DNA of 64,000 bases from Epinephelus fuscoguttatus (lineage: Eukaryota; Chordata; Actinopteri; Perciformes; Serranidae), in contig NC_064759.1 of assembly GCF_011397635.1 (NCBI RefSeq), positions 23,088,428-23,152,427 of the forward strand, read 5' to 3'. Position 1 is the first letter of the stretch. The number at the start of each line of letters is the position of its first letter. This document shows positions 60,590 through 64,000 of the stretch, in pieces. The translations under genes were made by a program, and so were the position numbers. The notes beneath the pieces are model-generated. The model was not told the origin of the DNA. It worked only from the letters and a program-made list of their open reading frames with translations, and made no database searches.

Positions 60590-61190
60590 AAATGGGCAAT
60601 ATAGAAATGTACCTGTAGTTTACAAAGGGCAAAGAATTTAATAGATGAACTTATAGTATTTAATTAGAATACCCTTTAAAGACTTTTTGCAGTACAATAT
60701 ATGTGCTTGTTTGCCATATTTTATGTAACGTTACACCGTGGATAACCAAAGATATTTTTTAGAACTGAAGATAACATGAAACTGAATGTACAATCTGCCA
60801 TGGCACTTGTCTTCCGGAGGTGTTGTAATGTGGAATGGCATGCAGATGCTCCAAGAGCCCAACATTTCCATCCCTGCAGGCACAACTCTCTCTGCTAAAG
60901 GTATGAAGGGCAGGAAACAATGTTTTACAGAAACATTCCATATGTTTGAACACCCACTTTCCATCTTTGATTGTTGCATGAAGTAAAATATTTATGAAGG
61001 TGTTTTATATTATTTTGCAAATTGAAATCCTAGATGACACTTTTGTTATTTAGCCTCCTTCACCTTTTGCACCTGCTGCAACAAAGCACGCTCGCTGGTG
61101 CTAATCTTTCCAAGGTGATCTTACTCAAAAGCATTGCACAAAGGCATAATAATAAAAGGTTTAGTATAATATAGATCAAATCTGCTTTAG
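60590..61190. other. Intergenic, nothing recognised
   Basis: AT-rich sequence with no exon, repeat border or RNA gene that I can support. Confidence 0.5.
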
Positions 61191-61560
61191 TGTAGGTCAC
61201 TGACCCGAACTGTATCGGCTCTTTCCAACCTTAATAGTCTGCTCCTCTGGGAGCATAATGTTTGGATTGGTTGGGAAATATATTGGCAATAAAGAGACAA
61301 AAGGATGTCATAAACGTTGATTAAAGCTCTGGTTAAAAGACAGAGGCGGAGAAGCTCTGAGTTATGAGGGCTTTTCAGACTGCGTTATTGTTTCAGTGAC
61401 AGAGCTCTTAGTGCGTCTAGTGGAGTGGTCGCAGGCGAGTGGTAAACATTTCTCAATGTGCGAGGAGTCATTAATCCCTGCAGCCAAGGATGGCTTCACT
61501 ACCGGTGTCTGTGGCCCAAGAAATCACAGCCAGTTGGCACCAGCAGGTCACACAGAGCTC
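61190..61560. promoter_or_regulatory. Candidate conserved non-coding element
   Basis: Balanced composition, no repeats, and a mix of motifs including GTAGGTCACTGACC (nuclear-receptor-like), TTGGATTGGTTGG, TGATTAAAG and GTCATTAATCC. A 111-codon ORF from 61396 runs across it but shows no family resemblance. Interpretation as an enhancer is inference. Confidence 0.3.
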
Positions 61561-61748
61561 CAACATAAATGCTTTGTACTCCAAAGCTGTTTAAATCTCC
61601 TCAAATGTGCTGTAGCTAAGGCACACATTTCAAAAAAAGGCAGTGTGGAACAACTAACAACGCTCAATTCATTTGCAAGTGAAGCTGTTGATGATGCATG
61701 TAAGGTCTGCCAGGTTATGGCCCCTTTGTGAGAGATACGCTTTGTTAA

Positions 61749-62125
61749 AGGTCCAGTGTGTAGGATTAGGGGGCATCTGTTGGCAGAAATGGAATATGAT
61801 GATCATAATTACATTTTCATTAGAGTATAATCACCTGAAAATAAGAATTGCTGTGGTGTCATTAGCTTATAGTGAGCCCTCCATATCTACATAGGGAGCG
61901 GGTCCTCTTCCAGGGAGCTTGTCCTGTTGCACTGCCATGTTTGTACAGTAGCTCAGGATAAACACACTGGCTCTAAAGAGGGCATTTTGCATTTTTTTTT
62001 ATAGTGATCTCAAGGCCACTGTAGATTCTCTGACGGGGAAAGGGAGGGGTGAGCAGAGGGGTATTCAGTTGGTTGCAATCTGCAACCTCACCACTAGATG
62101 CCACTAGATTAGACACACTGGACCT
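61749..62125. mobile_element. MITE with TTAA flanks
   Basis: A 377-bp non-coding element with 13-bp perfect inverted ends AGGTCCAGTGTGT, flanked on both sides by TTAA (61745-61748 and 62126-62129). TTAA duplication is the mark of piggyBac-type insertion. The sequence resembles a MITE common in teleost genomes. No transposase is present. Confidence 0.75.
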
Positions 62126-62240
62126 TTAAAAAGTAAAAATAAAAGTAAAAATAAGTTTGATTTGACCCTCAGAAAAGAAGGCAGTAGCAAAGGAAGTGAA
62201 TTATTAGGGCCTTGAGAGTGACGCCATATATGTGACTTTG

Positions 62241-62313
62241 ATGTGAAATATGAAAACTGTCACCTGTATTACTAAATGAACAAGGCCCCAGAATAAAAAG
62301 GGCCCTGAAAACT
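62241..62313 (-). repeat. Inverted repeat arm B
   Basis: Reverse-complement partner of 60256-60328, 1.9 kb away, with one visible difference. It is not associated with minisatellite units here, so it may be a lone transposon end or the far end of a larger element. Confidence 0.85.
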
Positions 62314-62469
62314 CCATGTGCTAATTCAACTGAATGATAGGTAGGTCCTGGTATGGTTTCCAATCTTGCTGTCCTGTCTGAAAATGGTGGTTTTGACGTT
62401 TTCGGACCTTCCTTATCTAAGTTTTGTGCTTACCATTACATAGTACAAAACCAATTTATGTTTGATCAA

Positions 62470-62690
62470 ATTACCACACAGCAAATCGGACACCAGGTAG
62501 TATTCCATCCTAGGAAAAACTGTACACATTCCCCAGAGGGAAGGCAAAATTGGGGGTTAATGGTGGCACAGCAGCTGATTTTTGCTGCAGGGTCCGGTAG
62601 CAGGTTAATCCAGCCATTACTGTCACCACATAATAGACAGCCACCTGGATACACAGGTGGCAAGTCATAATAGCTTAATACTGCATAACA
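62470..62690. promoter_or_regulatory. Candidate conserved non-coding element
   Basis: Non-repetitive stretch with GGGGGTTAATGG, GCAGCTGATTTTTGC, GGTTAATCC (paired-type homeodomain core) and CACAGGTGG (E-box). Composition differs from the AT-rich flanks. No coding signal. Regulatory role is speculative. Confidence 0.3.
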
Positions 62691-63150
62691 CTTGTGACAT
62701 GAGTATCCTGGAGTGTAATTGTAGTTTAATTTCGCCCTGGGAAATATTGTGCACTGTTGTTTCTGTGTATTTGATTCATCCGAAAAGGGGTTTTCACAGA
62801 AGGCAGATTTCACAGTAAGAGAAACAGAGGTGCTGAATTCACACCCTTTTGGTCACACTTACTGGGACACTTTAACCTTAATTGTAACACCTGTGTTTTT
62901 ATGGACAGGTCAAAATGTCTGAAGTAAAAATGCCTATTTTAAAGGAAAGTTTTCCGTTCTGAGTTGTTTCTTTATTTATCACTGACAAAGGAAAGAGAAG
63001 GGTGCAATATATATCAGCCTGTTAATGCAGGGCAAATTAATTATCGTAATGTTTCCAGTATGCTGCTTGAAATTTGTTACAGTATGTGAAGTCCCAAGTA
63101 TTGTCTTTGAAGTGATGAAGTGTGTGACTGAAACTCATTTCACACTCAGT
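62691..63150. other. Intergenic, nothing recognised
   Basis: AT-rich sequence left of the CpG-rich promoter; no feature that I can support. Confidence 0.5.
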
Positions 63151-63179
63151 GAACTGATGTCACTCCGCTCATGGGACAG

Positions 63180-63486
63180 TTATCAGTGAAGACGCGGTGC
63201 AGCGCGCTCATTTGCATGCCTGATTGGTCAGTACTGGAGATCCAGCTTTGCACCACACCCACTCCAGGTCCAGCACTGTCCATCCATGCCTCTGGATGTG
63301 CATTTGCAAACTCCGCCCCGCTCGCGCCGCCTCCAAGCGGACCGCAATGATTTAGAAGTTCAGGAATCCCACGTGACGTCACCCGGGGGTGACGTTATGC
63401 TTCTCTAAATAGATCGTATTGTAATCTTTTCTCAGTCCAACGTGGTTTCTTCTGAGAGACTGCTTCACATTTTCTACACTTGTTTG
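63180..63486 (+). promoter_or_regulatory. Probable creb5 promoter and first non-coding exon
   Basis: CpG-rich DNA with an octamer-like ATTTGCAT (63210-63217), an inverted CCAAT box (63223-63227), a GC box (CCGCCC, 63313-63318), an E-box CACGTG (63370-63375) overlapping a full CRE TGACGTCA (63374-63381), a second CRE-like TGACGTTA (63390-63397) and a weak TATA-like CTAAATAG near 63414. Sequence from about 63440 ends at a strong donor, TTTG before GTAAGT (exon end 63486), consistent with a plus-strand first exon. In vertebrates CREB5 follows JAZF1 in this orientation, so creb5 is the likely gene. No creb5 coding sequence lies in the window, so the identity is inference. Confidence 0.5.
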
Positions 63487-64000
63487 GTAAGTTGAAAACC
63501 TCACGCCACCATGCAGAGGACCGTGCACGCGCCCCTGCAGGTTTGTTGTGTTTGTTAAAGACGATCCTTGTTACTTTTTCTCCTGCTTTTTCTCATGCAA
63601 CAGCTTGTTTAGTTGTTCGCTTCGGTCGAGATGTTGTTTTTTTCCCTTTTGTTCTCAGCTCATTTGCGCGTGCAAGTGTGAGAGGAGACGGGTCATGTTA
63701 GTTTGGTGAGAGTAGGTGCATTGTCATCTCACTTCGGTGTCCGTGCGTCGGCCTATCTGTTGACTGTTGTTGAAGTTGAACGCGGAGACAAGTGCCGCTG
63801 CTGCTCGGTCTGTCAGGTAGCAGCGGAGGCAAGTCTGCAGGAATTCATCTCGTCTCCGACTGAAAACTAGGCTACAGTCCGGGTCATTGCAAAGGATGAT
63901 TCTCGCTGCACTTCACACTAAGTTGGCACTTCTTCCATCTTTTGCTCCACAGCTCAAAGCTGCATCATTGCCATGCCTGTCCCATCTCGGGATACGCAGG
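63487..64000 (+). other. Probable first intron of the downstream gene
   Basis: CpG-rich at first, with several ATGs but no ORF resembling a known family. It may include an alternative first exon of the same gene. The window ends before any recognisable coding exon. Confidence 0.4.

Noticed and set aside
61396-61731. 111-codon plus-strand ORF
   Set aside because: No family resemblance, no splice context, and it lies in a stretch that looks regulatory; it is probably a chance open frame.
1-64000. Bacterial-type systems, CRISPR arrays, operons or integrated viruses
   Set aside because: The window is vertebrate nuclear DNA with spliced genes. I saw no regularly spaced direct repeats of CRISPR type, no reverse transcriptase or retroviral domains, and no viral structural genes among the open frames.

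Overview
This is vertebrate DNA, almost certainly from a ray-finned teleost (percomorph-like). Genes are split into short exons with GT-AG introns, the intergenic DNA is AT-rich with long AC/TG microsatellites, and Tc1-like, hAT-like and other fish-type DNA transposons are common. The gene order is the classical right-hand flank of a HoxA cluster: hoxa13 (-), hibadh (-), tax1bp1 (+), jazf1 (-), and probably the start of creb5 (+). The evx1 gene that normally sits between HOXA13 and HIBADH is not visible, which points to the teleost-duplicated 'b' cluster; the b suffixes used here rest on that inference.

Layout. 1-764 is 3' flank of hoxa13b. 765-1848 is the complete two-exon hoxa13b (290 aa). 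1849-5740 is upstream/intergenic DNA with a palindromic homeodomain-type site. 6269-15695 is hibadh (8 coding exons, 329 aa); its 5.9-kb intron 4 carries a nearly intact Tc1-like transposon. About 15.7-17.1 kb is the space between the divergent hibadh and tax1bp1 promoters. 17.1-33.96 kb is tax1bp1 (a non-coding first exon with a small uORF, then 17 coding exons, 842 aa). About 34.0-56.0 kb is jazf1 (5 coding exons, 243 aa), arranged tail to tail with tax1bp1, with a nested transposon in its 3' untranslated or flanking region and an 11.9-kb first intron. 56.2-63.1 kb is repeat-rich intergenic DNA holding a 21-bp-monomer minisatellite family. 63.2-63.5 kb looks like a CpG-rich, CRE-containing promoter and first non-coding exon, by synteny creb5.

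How the genes relate. The linked genes have unrelated jobs: Hox patterning, mitochondrial valine catabolism, selective autophagy and inflammatory signalling, chromatin/nuclear-receptor cofactor activity, and CREB-type transcription. In vertebrates this block is held together largely because long-range enhancers for 5' HoxA genes lie in the introns and gaps of the bystander genes. Several gene-free stretches here have the look of such elements, but I cannot test conservation. All exon boundaries were derived by hand from splice-site and reading-frame continuity and match the known families. I found no sign of a novel multi-gene system; the most unusual material is the repeat architecture, one exon whose acceptor follows a TG microsatellite, and the compact promoter and 3'-end signals.
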